Source: Gordionus sp. m RMFG-2023 (taxonomy: Eukaryota > Nematomorpha > Gordioida > Chordodea > Parachordodidae). From it: a DNA stretch of 64,000 nt. A program made the translations under genes and the position numbers. Below are positions 21,244 through 34,200 of this stretch, one piece after another. The stretch is taken from the NCBI RefSeq assembly GCF_954871325.1, contig NC_088777.1, positions 47,097,366 to 47,161,365 of the forward strand. Direction: 5' to 3'. The notes beneath the pieces are model-generated. The model worked only from the letters and a program-made list of their open reading frames with translations, did not search any database and was not told where the DNA came from. Position 1 is the first letter of the stretch; each line of letters opens with the position of its first letter.

Positions 21244-22210
21244 TAACTTGGATTATAGAATTTAAATGACAATAAATAAAATGGTCAGCAATAAATATTT
21301 TAATGATATAATAATTTTTTATTTATAAAAATTATATTTATTTTTAAATTCAGAATTCTAATATTTATTATTAAAATAATATGTTAGTTAGCATTTATCA
21401 TTATCATATATGCAAAATAAAAAAAATATGATTAAAGAATCGCATTTGTAATGAATATTTTTCTAAATCTGTATTTTTAAATAATAAAAATCTTACTATA
21501 AATCTTCAGTTTAAATAAGTTAACTAACATTGCATTAAATTATTTTATACTTTTATTTATTTGTATTTTATATTAAATAGACTTACATTTAAAAATAGGA
21601 ATTACATTTTGATGTTAAACTAAATATAACTAGTATAGTTTAATTCAAATTACCCACTCTGATATATTCTATATAAACTAAGATAAACTTTTTTTGAATA
21701 TATCAATTAATAAGAAATTATTGTAAAACAATATTATATAAAAATTGGTCAGTACTTTATTTCTATTAGATGTTAATATAATATGACAGAATAGGTAATT
21801 TAAGTTAAACTATAGTATTTATATTTAGTTTGACATCAAAATGTAATTCCTATTTTTAATTCACTGTAAGCTTATTTAAATATAAAACACATTAATAAAT
21901 ATATAAAAGTATAAAAATAATTTAATGCAATGTTAATTAACTTATTTAAACAGAAGATTTATAGTAAGATTTTTATTATTTAAAAATACAGATTTAGAAA
22001 AATATTCATTACAAATGCCATTCTTTAATCATATTTTTTTATTTTGCATATATGATAATGGTAAATGCTAACTAACATATTATAATAATAAATAATTCAT
22101 AATATTAGAATTCTGAATTTAAAAAAACAATGATTATAAATAAAAAATTATTATATCATTAAAATATTGCTGACTATTTTATTTATTGTCATTTAAATTC
22201 TATGATCCAA
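21244..22210. repeat. Internal inverted repeat in the hAT upstream region
   Basis: About 365 bases (21,244-21,608) recur as reverse complement at 21,836-22,210, around a spacer of about 230 bases. Example: AAAAATAGGAATTACATTTTGATG at 21,591 against CATCAAAATGTAATTCCTATTTTT at 21,834. It lies 5' of the transposase start. This is either a fold-back duplication or a nested palindromic element. Confidence 0.7.
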
Positions 22211-22812
22211 GTTTTTATAATTAGATAAAAAATAAACCATATAATATAAAAATGAATGTAAAAGGTACTTGATTTCTATTAGATGTTATTTATTATTAAT
22301 AGAATTATATAATTTTTTCCTAATTATTAGCAGGTATTATTTTAAAAGCTTATTAATATCTTATATATAAATTTGTTAATTTAGCCAAGAATAATTATGT
22401 CTGATTTTAAGATATCTTATCTAATTAACAGATAAATTGTCTAATCTCTTATAAATTAAGTATTTAAAGAAAAAACAACAAACCTGGTATTATTTGATAT
22501 ATAATGTTGATAATATAAAAATATTTAATTTAATATATAATGTTGATAATATAGAAATATTTAATTTAAAAAGAAATCACCAATTTAAAAAATGCCCCCA
22601 AGGAAAATTAAAATTTTAAATTTAGGTTAATAATTTAAAATTAATTATTTTTAAAACCGTTTTGAACCGGTTTAAACCGGTTCAAAATATTTATAACGGT
22701 TCGGTTTGCTCTTTTAATATTTTCTTCTTAAAGGTTCGGTTAAGGTTACGGTTCAGAGAATCATAACGGTTCATTCCGGTTTTGCGGTTCGGTTCGAACC
22801 CCTGCTCTAATG

Positions 22813-25800
22813 TTAATTTATTCTTAAAGGTAACAATCAGATATCAAAATTGTAATATAAAAAAAATAAAACAACAAAATTATTTTCAATTTTATTATAA
22901 AATTTCTGTTGCTTAGACATTTTACGCTGGGTACAGGATAAAGTGACACACTTCACATAATAAAAGCTCCTAAAGTATCATAGGTAGAGACCTATATATT
23001 TTTATACTTTCTAAGTGAGAATTTGAACTATCTATAATTTGTTGTTTTCAATTTTTATGGTAAAAATGCAAAATACTAATTGTTTATCCCGAGCTCTCGT
23101 ACTCGGTAAAAATGTTTAGAAATATTTATCTAAAATTTATGCAAGTCAAAATTTCAGTTAAATTCTGATCAGGCTTTTAGTTTTGCCATTGTCTTGTCCG
23201 TCCCTATCCTGTACAAAATTTTTTGTTCCGAAAAGTCAGGTCCGAAATAAAATTATTTGTCCGCCCAGCCCAAATTTATTTCAATATAGAAAAATTAAAT
23301 CTTTTTTTCATTATAAAAAAATATTATCGCCTTTATTTCTTGCAAGAATTATATAATATAATAATTTTTTAACAAAATGTATTGATATCATATTTAAAAA
23401 TTTGAGCCCGACTGGGGCCAAAAATTTTTTAAAAAAAATATTAGGCTTGACCATAGACTTATATTAACATAAACTGCTCAGCGCTAAATTTTATAATCAT
23501 CCCTCATTTGGAATTCTCAAAGATACAAAATTCATTTTATTTTAATAAGTTTATGTTTATACTGATTTTAAGGTTAAAAATTTTATGTATTTATCAAAAT
23601 TTATTTTTATTTTTTTTAATACTCATATAAATAACAAGATATAAAATCTTTCAAAATGATATAATATAAAAATAATTAACTATTGTTATCTCACATATAA
23701 ATGAATAAAAAATTAAATATAAATATAGATATTAATAATTTTTTCTAATAACCCAACATGGTGGCTGATAGGGGCACCAGCTTGCAAGCTGGTGTGGAAG
23801 TAGCAGGTACATTCTTTGCGATCACATTACAAAGAACCTAAAAAAACTGATTACTTGACACACATGAAATTTCCGTAAATTCAGCACTCGCTTAGAATTT
23901 TACTAAAGAAGAAGAGCTGCTTATTTTAAAATTAAATTTTGTTGAATTTGATACCAATTCCCTTTATATACAACAATTAAGCATTTAATCAATTATTATT
24001 ATGTAAGTTAATATAATATATAATTTTAATCTATAGCAGGATATTATATTATTAACTACATTAATTTAGTTTAATAAGGCCTGGTTGTAATTTAGTATTT
24101 AAAGTTAATCCATTATTGGAATTATGTTTACAAATTACAACTATAAGATCAATTAGCTCCATATAAATCTATATTATAGTTTTTTAAATTAAAATATGTA
24201 GTAATATTATATATTTATCCTTTTGTATATTGTTTGCGGCTTTAAGTTAGCATAATGGAAAATTTATATAATAATTTTCTTTTTCTCAAATAATAATATA
24301 TACTAAATTGATTTAATATAGATACAAAAAAATACTATACGAAAAGCCACTTTTTGAATTATTACGGTTTCCTTTTTATATAATTAAATTTTGATTATTT
24401 GTTTTACGGAATAAATCGTTGTTCATTTAGAATTCTTATATCAAACATTATAGTTGTAACAGAGTTGTTAAAAAATCAAGATCAAAAGATCGACGATCTT
24501 GGACTCGTTCCTAAATTTGGCAATTTGCAGGATTTATGATCATGTTTTAGATTGAGGATCCGTCGTTATCATATAATTAATATTCTATCTCGATCCTTTT
24601 AAAAATTTATTTTTTTACTTAAATAGCAATAAATAAAATAAAAAATTTTGTAAATATATTTTTTTTAAAATATCTACATCAATATGACCTTCCGTCATAT
24701 TTGTATTTCATAAATTTTAAGAGATTTAGAGCCTGCAAGTTTTATTTAATAATGTTTAATGTAATAAGTTACCTAATTAGTTGAAATAATATTCAAATAG
24801 TTTTTATATATAAGAAATAAATAAATATTATATATATATATTACTGATAAATCGTGAAAAAGATAATTATTTTACTATTACTTAAATAAATATCTTTAAT
24901 TCTTGTATAACCTTTATACCTAAAATCCCTACAATATATTAAGAAAATAAAGTACTAAAAAATCTTCCGCAAGATAGAGCATTTAAAAAATTTGATATGT
25001 AAATATTTTTTTTATTAACAAAAATAGCCTTCACTTACAAGAGAGTATGAATATATATTTTATAATATAAAATGACATTAAATTTAAAATTCATGTAAAA
25101 GTTTTTCTTGTTCAGCAAATATAAGAATGCATCTTGTCCATATGTTTGATGAGCATATTTATATATTTTGTGCCCCTCTGCCCTCCCCCCAATTTCTGAT
25201 AATTATTATCTTAAACCTTTAACAATCTTTATATAATGAGAATTAGGTTAAATCTGAATTATAATACATGAGTAAAAATATAATTCTATAATTTTAATTA
25301 ATATTTTTTAATTAACAGACATAATGTTAAATATCTCTAACCTTTTTTCCCTATCATTTATATTTCTTATCACTTTATTATTAATGGTTGAATCAAAATG
25401 ATTTATATATTTAAATTATTTAAGTTTCCAATTAACAGTAAAGCTCTTTAAAGTAGTGGACCCAATGCAGTTAAAAGAGAATTTTTTTAAACAGCATATT
25501 CTAGATCATGAATTATAATCCCTCAGTAATTTGCAAATATTCATTAAAAATATAATTTCTAGATATAAAAACATTTATTTCATCATTTTGAGAGAAAAGA
25601 ATGCTTAAATTTAAAAATAAATATGATAAATAAATTAATTTAAAATATAATAATTTTAGGCCAATAATTTTTTTTTTCATTATATAAAACATATTTTCCT
25701 TTTCTTTTATGAACCTTTATGTTCTCATGAATATATAGGATTATTTTTAATTTTTATTTTATGTTGTGATTTATCAATTTATCTATTCTTCTTAAAAAAT

Positions 25801-26712
25801 TAAAAAACTTTTACATGAATTTAAAATTTATATCATTTTATATTATAAAATATATATTCATATATTAAACCGCTATTTTTGTTACTTTATATTCTTATTA
25901 TAAAAATTGTTGAAAATTTATATTTAATTTTTTATTTTATTAATAAAATAAAAATAGGATTATAAATACATAAAATATTCAATCTTAAATTCATTATAAA
26001 TTAACAAAGACTTATTAAAATGATTGTTGTATCTTTGAAAATGGCGATTATTTTAATCAATAAAAGTCTATGGGTCTGGCCCACCCCGAACGGAAATTAT
26101 TTTTTATAAATAAACCCGGCCCGGCTTGAAACCCGTTAATGCAGGGCTGTGCTTTGTAGATCTCTAGTATAAATTTAAAAAACTTTTTGTTTTAGATTGT
26201 ATTTTATTACTAAGATCATTTTAAAAATAAACCAATGTACATTAAGTGAATATTATGATTATGATATAATATACTAATATTTTACAATAATACATAATAA
26301 TATGATCAATTATTAATTTAATTTAAAATACAACACAGTTGTTTTCAATCCACTATAAATAATTAATGATAAATTATGAACGGCATAAATGAATGATAGT
26401 ATAGTAATATTATAATAAATAGGTATATTTAGTGTATTTATCTATTCTTATGTTTTGCTATATTTACAGTCACAATCTAAATAATTAAATTCCTAAAACT
26501 AATTTATTTATATTAAGTAATGTAGTATTTGGTTGTTCAAGTATTACAGATTTTTAAAAATTAGATATATATATCGCTACCGCTAATATATTAAAAAGAT
26601 GAGATATATTAAATGGAATTTGCTAAAAGGTTAAAATAACTAGATGTGATAAATTGTAGAATCATTTTGATTATTTTTGAAAAATTTTCATAATAATTAT
26701 ATTCCGTTTCCC
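22813..26712. other. Intergenic repeats, no gene
   Basis: No supported coding region. Blocks at 23,180-23,450 (GTCCGTCCCTATCCTGTAC ... GCCCGACTGGGGCC) and 26,050-26,170 (GGTCTGGCCCACCCCGAACGG ... GCAGGGCTGTGC) belong to the GC-richer interspersed repeat family. The rest is A/T-rich. A perfect 20-bp palindrome lies at 23,775-23,794. Confidence 0.45.
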
Positions 26713-29700
26713 TTAATATTCTTTCATGTTCCCGTGCACGCGAAATCTGTAGAGGCAGGTATAGTTGGGATTTCCCCAATTGCTTTCGATTTTTAATTCA
26801 ACGTGATTGAAGTAACCAGCGTCGGGATTCTGAAAACAAATATCACATTATATACTACAGTGCATGTTTTTTTCATAACATTATACTTTACTAATTAAAG
26901 TAAAGTTATATAGTGTTGTTAAATCACCTAACTTGATCATCTCCAATGCGACTAAATCAAGCTTTTGGGCCTAATAAAAATAGAATTAAGCCCCTAAGTT
27001 GAGGAGTCGTCTCAACTTGAAGTTTAAGTTTTTGGAATAAAAAAAACATGGCTGCACTGTTTTATAGTTGGCTAAGGTTAGATAACTTAACAACACTAGT
27101 TACGTAGCTGAGCCCTCCCCCCCTCACTTTGATCGCAGTCTTCACTTAGGACCGCAGGAAATAATTCATCGAATAACTTTCCAACCTCCTCATAAAAAAA
27201 ATAATTTGAGTTTTTCCGGGAAAATTTTCCGCTTACCCACTAGAGGAGCCTTGTTTAGATTTTTCAAGTGGCCAGACATTTTCTTGAACTCGGTCAGATC
27301 TCGATTTTTAAGTTTACATTTAGACCCAACCAGACTTCGGAGAATTTTAAAATTATTTTGTTTAAATAGTAATAAAAAAAATTTGTTTGGATTGGGCATC
27401 TAGAAATATTGGATTAATGTCTGGGACCAGTTCTTCGATTTCTTCTAGGGCTGTTCCAATATTCAATATCAGATCGGGTCGATATTTTTAAAAAAAACTG
27501 ATCAGATTGTATATATATAATTATATAATTAGTATCTTTTTGTTTACGCAATTTTGATAAATTCATAAAAAAGGAACCAAAAATTTAATTTTATTTGTAA
27601 TTTTCAAAAATATAAAATCGAATAATTTAAAAAATATTAAAAAAATTTGTAATATCTTTGCAGCAAGAAAAACGATTTTAAAATATCTAACGAGTCACTA
27701 AAGCTAGTGTTTTTAACAGCCAACTCAAGATATTAGCCAAAAATAAATTGGCAGAAAGGGTTGGACATCTATTGTCAAAATTTTGAAGCTTAGAAAATGA
27801 TATTATGGCTAAAATCTTGATAACCGTTTCTGAAATTGTCGAAATCGAGCTGTTGAAAGAAGAACACTAAATTGCCAAAAAAACACTGCCCATATTTTAA
27901 ATGGAATAATTAACTTTTTGAGAATAAAAACACTTCATGATTCGTGAAAAATTATTTTGAATAGAAATGACATTTATTCAAATATAGATGGGTAAATAAA
28001 ATCAATTTAAATATCGGATAGGTTTTGTATTTTGCTGATCCTAAAAAGCTAATATAATGTAAAATTCTTGCCCCCCCCCTCCTTCTCGAAAAAGATGTTT
28101 AAATTAGTTTTACTTGAGATAAGAAGAGTTGTAATGGTCTGCCCGATTTCTCGTATCTGTACCTGCCCAATAAAACTCCATTTTCGTCTTTTTCATTCTT
28201 TAATCCCTTAAATTTAAAATTATAAGTTCATTTCGATTCGATTATTTTTTTTGGAAAATAATGTGGAATTAAGATGGAACGCACTTACACAAAGCTTAAT
28301 ATTTCACAAATTTAGAGTTGGAAAATATGATCAATTAAAAAAAATTATATTAATAATCGAAGATAATGGTAAGTGTTGTTAAACGGCTCGTTTTGAGCTG
28401 ATTATTAAAAACGGCTAACTCATTATTTTAGCCAGAAAAAATATTGCCTAAGCCTCGAGATTTCGCTAAGTGATGTCAAGACTTTTGTGCCATCTATGAG
28501 CAAAAATCTTCAGGCTTATGTAATATCACTCTGGATAAAATATCGAGTTAGCCGTTTTTACAAATCGTCTCAAATCGAGCCGTTAAACAACACTAAATAA
28601 GGGTACTGTTTTTTTGTTTCTACCATATCTAGTGTTGTTAAACAGCTTGTTTTGAGCCGATTTTTAAAAACTGCTAATTCAATATTACATCCAGAAAAAT
28701 ATTAGACAAGCCTGAAGATTTTGCTCATAGAAGGAACAAAGTCTAGACATATATTAACGAAATCTCAAGGCTTAGGCATAATTTTTCTGGCTAAAATATT
28801 GAGTTAGCCGTTTTGAAAAATCGGCTCAAAACGAGCTATTTAACAACACTAACCATATCGCAACAAAACAATCATAATATTATTTACGAAAAATCTTTAA
28901 AGCTGTTTTTAAGGATGTGTTGAAAATTTTACCCAATTGTTTTTTTACAGAAGTTTTTTTCCTTATAAAGCTTACGTTAATAATTACTTCCGAAGATCAA
29001 AATTTTATTTAAAGCGCGAATCTTAAAATTTCGGAACAAAACCCGAACGTCTGGTTAATTTAAAATTTAATAATAGCCTCCGCAAAATTATTTCAAATAA
29101 ACAAGTAAAACAATTGTCCCTAATTTTTTTTTCGATTTACCCAAACAGAGAAATCTTTGACGGCGCTGTCTATATCTCCAGAGGGTGAGAGTGATTTTGG
29201 AATGTGATCTATACTGAAAGAAGTGGGCTTAACGTTGGCAGCTAATTGAACAACGAAATAACCGCTGGAACCCTTGAAGGCCCAACATTGACCTGGTTGA
29301 GTGCCGGGCTTAAAAATTTATTTTTTTATGTATAAAGTAAAATTTTATTTTACTATTATTATAAATCTAAACTTCTAAGCGCATCTCTTAACCCAAACAT
29401 CTTTCGTTCAATCTGTTCAAACCATCTCAGTCGATTTTTTCTCATCACCACTTTAATCGTTTTCTATTTTATATTTTTTTTAAAGTTGATATCCAGACGG
29501 TTGGTTTTACCAGAAACCTTTTAACTTTTCAAAACTTTTTCTTGCAATTAAAACAAATTTTTTTTTTGTTAAATGGACCAAAGTAATTTTTAATTCTTCT
29601 GTCAAAATTTTTTATTTAAAAAATATAAATGGGTTTAAGGAACAACTTTACACGTCAATAATTATAATTAGATTATTTTATCGACCTACATGATTTTATT

Positions 29701-31200
29701 TAAAATATTTTATAAATTTTGATCTTATATCATGATTTACATCCATAGTTAATGTTCGAAACTTTAAAAAATCTAGTAGGATTAATTTTATATAATAAGG
29801 TCTTAACGTGTATCCGGCAATTGACTTGAAAATTGATACACATTGCTGTTAAATAATGGATTATTTATATTAACGTTTGAGGTGTTAAATAATATTTTTT
29901 TTATTTAATGTTACAATAATATTTTTTGTCGATTAGTATTTAAATGTTTACTGTTTAAAGGCAATATTTGTAGATTGTGTATGTAAATTGGACATTTAAC
30001 GTGTATCCGGCAATTGACTTGAAAATTGATACACATTGCTGTTAAATAATGGATTATTTATATTAACGTTTGAGGTGTTAAATAATATTTTTTTTATTTA
30101 ATGTTACAATAATATTTTTTGTCGATTAGTATTTAAATGTTTACTGTTTAAAGGCAATATTTGTAGATTGTGTATGTAAATTGGACATTTTGTTTTATAT
30201 TCAATTATGTTAAAAAAAAATTTAATTTTGTAAATCTAAATACATACATATAAAACTTTTCTTAAATAAATAAAATTTATTTTTTATACAAATTATAAGG
30301 ATAATTTAATTTTCTGGAAATACATTATATTGTGAAGGCTTAGAGTTTATTTAAAAAAAAATTATATATGTGTTTAAAGTAGTGTTGTTAAAGGCTCGAT
30401 TTGAGCCGATTTTTAAAAATAGCCAACTCGATGTTATTCAGAAAAATATTATGTAAGCTAAAAGATTTAAGGATTTTGCATATAGATGGCACAGAGGTTC
30501 GGACATCTATTGGCGGAATCTCGAAGCTTATGCAATATTTTTCTTGTTAAATAATTGAGTTAGCCGTTTTCAAAAATCGGATCAAATCCGGCTAACACTA
30601 GATAAGAGTCTAATTTAAAAAAAAAATCTTAAGAAAGATAAAATGATTGTTGAAATGATTATATTTAAAAAATTATACAATTACATGTTATACTATAAAT
30701 TGTACAATTATAAAAGTCCCAGAATTTGACGAAGAAATAAAAATGTCCTTGGCTCAAGCAAAAGTTTACTTTATAGCAATTAGTCATAAAAATTCAAAGG
30801 GTCCTCGTGAAATATGTCCATTAGTAAATAAACTATAGAGGTGTAATAATGTAGGAAATCTAAAGGACATTTACAGCCTGGAGGAAAACCCCGACAAAAA
30901 ATTTGCATGGGTTGCCTGACATTTTTTCGTCTTCCTGCTCAATATTAGTTTACTTTTTTAATCCTCATTAATTATTCTTTTTTCTCTTTAAAAAATTACT
31001 TGAATGGCGACCCGGGGAGAATTGGACCGATACCATATAGGCACACCGAGAAGCTTGATAAGGGCTGAGTGGGTGTCGAACGTCTCGGAACATCTTGTGC
31101 TAACGACGGAACCACCAGCCGACTCTAGGGCGTAGTCCGGCATGGCAAGTTGATCGGCTGAGTAGGTGTCTAACATTTCCTCGACTATACGTCGAATTTT
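26713..31200 (-). CDS. SUN1/SUN2-like: SUN-like gene, exons 17-20: SUN domain
   Basis: The four last exons encode a full SUN domain of about 190 residues. Exon 17 has [20 protein letters not shown] and [14 protein letters not shown], containing the conserved DYALES..GG and STRCSET motifs. Exon 18 has [19 protein letters not shown] and [14 protein letters not shown], containing the CWAF.G..GY...L core and the HIPK.LSP.G loop. Exon 19, only 93 nt, has [19 protein letters not shown]. Exon 20 has [19 protein letters not shown] then RVHG and a TAA, the canonical [15 protein letters not shown] ending. All junctions are phase 0. The KASH-binding fold appears complete, with no stops, so this is very probably a functional gene. 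Confidence 0.92.
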
Positions 31201-34200
31201 CTTCAGTATTTAAAATTGTATACATAAAAATTTAATGGCAACAAAAAAGACAAACCGCAACCAATTTAATTTAAGAATATAAAATGGGTGATCTCCACTC
31301 TGGACAACTCCAATAAGAAATTATCAAAGCTTTTAAGCATTAAAAAAATTAACTTTGAATCTTTGAGCCTCAACTTAAAGATTGGGGCAAAGTGTAAGCA
31401 TAAAACTTAGCTAACCCATTTTAAAGTGAGTCAAAGTCAAGTAAATTAGCAATTCTAATCCAACGGGAATCCCCCCCCCCCAAACCCTTTGAGTTAGGCA
31501 CAAACGTTTTATACTTCAAAAAGGAAAATATTTTAGAATTTTTAAAAACACTGAATATAATATATGATTGTATCCATATTAAGAATTTTTACTCTTGGTT
31601 GTTATTTGTTTAATTTGGATTGGTCAGCTCATTTAAGTTTTAAATAAGAGAAATTTCATTCAAATATGAAAAAATAAAATAAAATGGAAACCTTTTCGTC
31701 TTCCGGACTCTTAGATACCGATTTGGAGCTGGTAGAACTGCGAGATCCTACCTGGATTTCCTTCATCATATTGCTCTTTAAGTCGAGTAAATCTTTATTG
31801 ACCTTTATAGTCAATTGTTTAATTATGTATCAATAAAATAAATGATATGCGAAATATTAAGAAATATGTTTATATTTTTTTAAAAAAAGAAGAGATATAA
31901 AACGTACCCTTTCTAGATTGGATTGAAGGGATACCTTCAACTCGTCTAACTTGGAGTGCGAGGCAAAATGTTCTGTAAGCAAATTGGCCAGCCCTTCTTT
32001 CGTTTCCTTACTCATATCGCTTAAATTTACCTTTTTTTACAAAAAATAAATATTTTTGTACTGTACATGACATAATATATATTATATAAATCTTTCATGG
32101 ATTAAATCAGTTTTCTGGACCTGGGTTTGGGGATGAAAAATTTGAAATCAAAATGGGTCCAACCTAGCCCCTATTCCGCTTCTTACCCAGAGCTAGTTTT
32201 TTTGATCCTAACTAATGTGATCAAATAATAGGTCAGACATTAAGATAATTATAGTTATAATGAACTCTCGTAATACAAGCTAAAAGACCTACGTCATAGT
32301 CGTATATAGTTTGAGTAGGGTAGAGGAGGATTTTCCCACCTTTATTAAATAAAAATTTGGAACGAAAAAAATTAATATGCCAAAAAAAATTTCTATGATC
32401 ATAAGAATCGATATTTATATATGGTCCTCCAAAGTGACTAACTAAAATTTTATGGCAATTTATAATTTTTTTACAATAATGTGATTACTGACTTTTCCCG
32501 ATCAAATATTGGGGCAGACAGAACAGTGATAAAAAAAAGTCCTATCTATATTGGACAAAGAATTAAACAGTTTTATAACACCATGAAATTTAGTTTTTGT
32601 CCCCCTTTTTTAAAATATATGGCGAATGTTATGTGTATCACCTCGGACAGCAACTCGTTTACGTCTGCAGCTCCACATTTTCCGGCGAACTTTTCCAAGT
32701 CGACATCGTTCGATCGAGCCTTATCGAGTTGCTGCGTCACGCGTTCCAAATCTCGCGAAAGTTTTTCCACACGACCGACAAGCCCCTGCGAGTCTCCGCC
32801 GGCGCGTATGGTGTCTAGCTCACTCATCAGGGATTTGTCGCGGGTCTTTTGCCGTTTTATATATCGTAACAAAAATTGAAAGGATATTTTAAATCATATT
32901 GGCTTTCGGTTTTAAAAAAGGGACAATTATAGACCTATTTAAGCAAAATATTCAGAAATCAATCAAATAATAACAATGCAGAATAATTTATTCAAAGTGG
33001 TCTATGACCCCCAAAAAAACCTTCTAGAATAAATTTAAATGAAGGCGAATAGTCTTTCCCTCACTCCTAAGAAACAAAGCGTTCAAAACAAGAGAAGTTC
33101 AACATCTAAGACCGTAACATACCCACCTGAACCTTAATCTTTCACAAATATGTGGTCTTTAAAAAAAATAAACGTTACATTTAAATTAATTATTTTGTGG
33201 CGGCAACTCACGATATCGATTTATAAGGAATAAATAATGCTATCATAATGTACCTCGACTTTCTCGCTGAAGGCTTTGAACTTGTTTCTGAGATCGTCCA
33301 GCACCCCAGTTAGGCCTTCGTAATAGCCCTCAGCTTTTCTATTGAAAGCTGATTTAACGCCATTTTGATCGAGCATTTCTTTCCTTATCTCTCGCAAACC
33401 CTTATCTACCGTTTCTTCGATTATGGTCTTCAAGTCTACCTCCTCTTCGTCCTCGTCCCCATTTGATTTGCTTTCCAAAATAATGATGCAATTTTGAATC
33501 GAAAAAAAAATTAATTGCGCAATTTTTATATTAACCGGTTCCGTTCTGTCAGTTAAAATACCCGATTGAATAATATAAGACTGCAGAATTAGCCATTTAT
33601 AACGAGAAACCCTAAATATAATACAATGTGCATTGGTTGCAAAGGTTGGCGAATAATATATTTGTTTTCTATGTCTTAAATCATTTTATATTAAGAATCC
33701 AGTGATTATATTGACGGCTAAAAACGCGATGCCAAGGATAAAAAAGAGAAATTAGATGGGAATACGCAATATAATAAAGATAACCAAAAGGTACTAGAAT
33801 CTAGACACAAGGGCGGATATAAAAATTAGAAATATATTTTCTTAAGAGCTAATAGTTGGTGAATTACCCAAAGACAAAAAAAGTAATAAAACAATAAATG
33901 GGGTCATTCCATATCAAATCCATCACTTTACAACCCAACCGTCTCAGATTTTTCTGAAGTTTGGTATATAAGTTAATGAAGTGTTGTAATTGACGAATCC
34001 AAAATATTAGCCCCTTAATCCTACTAAAACCAGAGATATAGGGTCTCAAAGTAGCTCTGCGAGGTCATTTTTCGAAAAAAATGATTTTTCAAAATTGGGA
34101 TAACTTTAATATTAAATGTAGTATATTTATCTATCATGGCTCATTTTATAGCCCTAAGTAAACTCTTCCACATATTTTAAATGGAATTAATTTTTAATTT

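Larger units (their letters stand above)
18837..22804 (-). mobile_element. BED-finger hAT transposon with perfect 8-bp target duplication
   Basis: The element starts CAGGGTTTCGAACCG at 18,837 and ends with the inverse of CAGGGGTTCGAACCG at 22,804. It is flanked on both sides by the octamer CTCTAATG (18,829-18,836 and 22,805-22,812). Subterminal regions are full of GGTTCGGTTC/AACCGG repeats. The transposase is on the minus strand in broken frames. At 3,968 bp it is near the usual full length for the family. Confidence 0.9.

Noticed and set aside
27190..27403. Overlapping plus and minus frames near 27.2-27.4 kb as missing SUN exon
   Set aside because: Neither matches the SUN domain; the linking exon was found instead at 28,206-28,114 with correct phase and motif.
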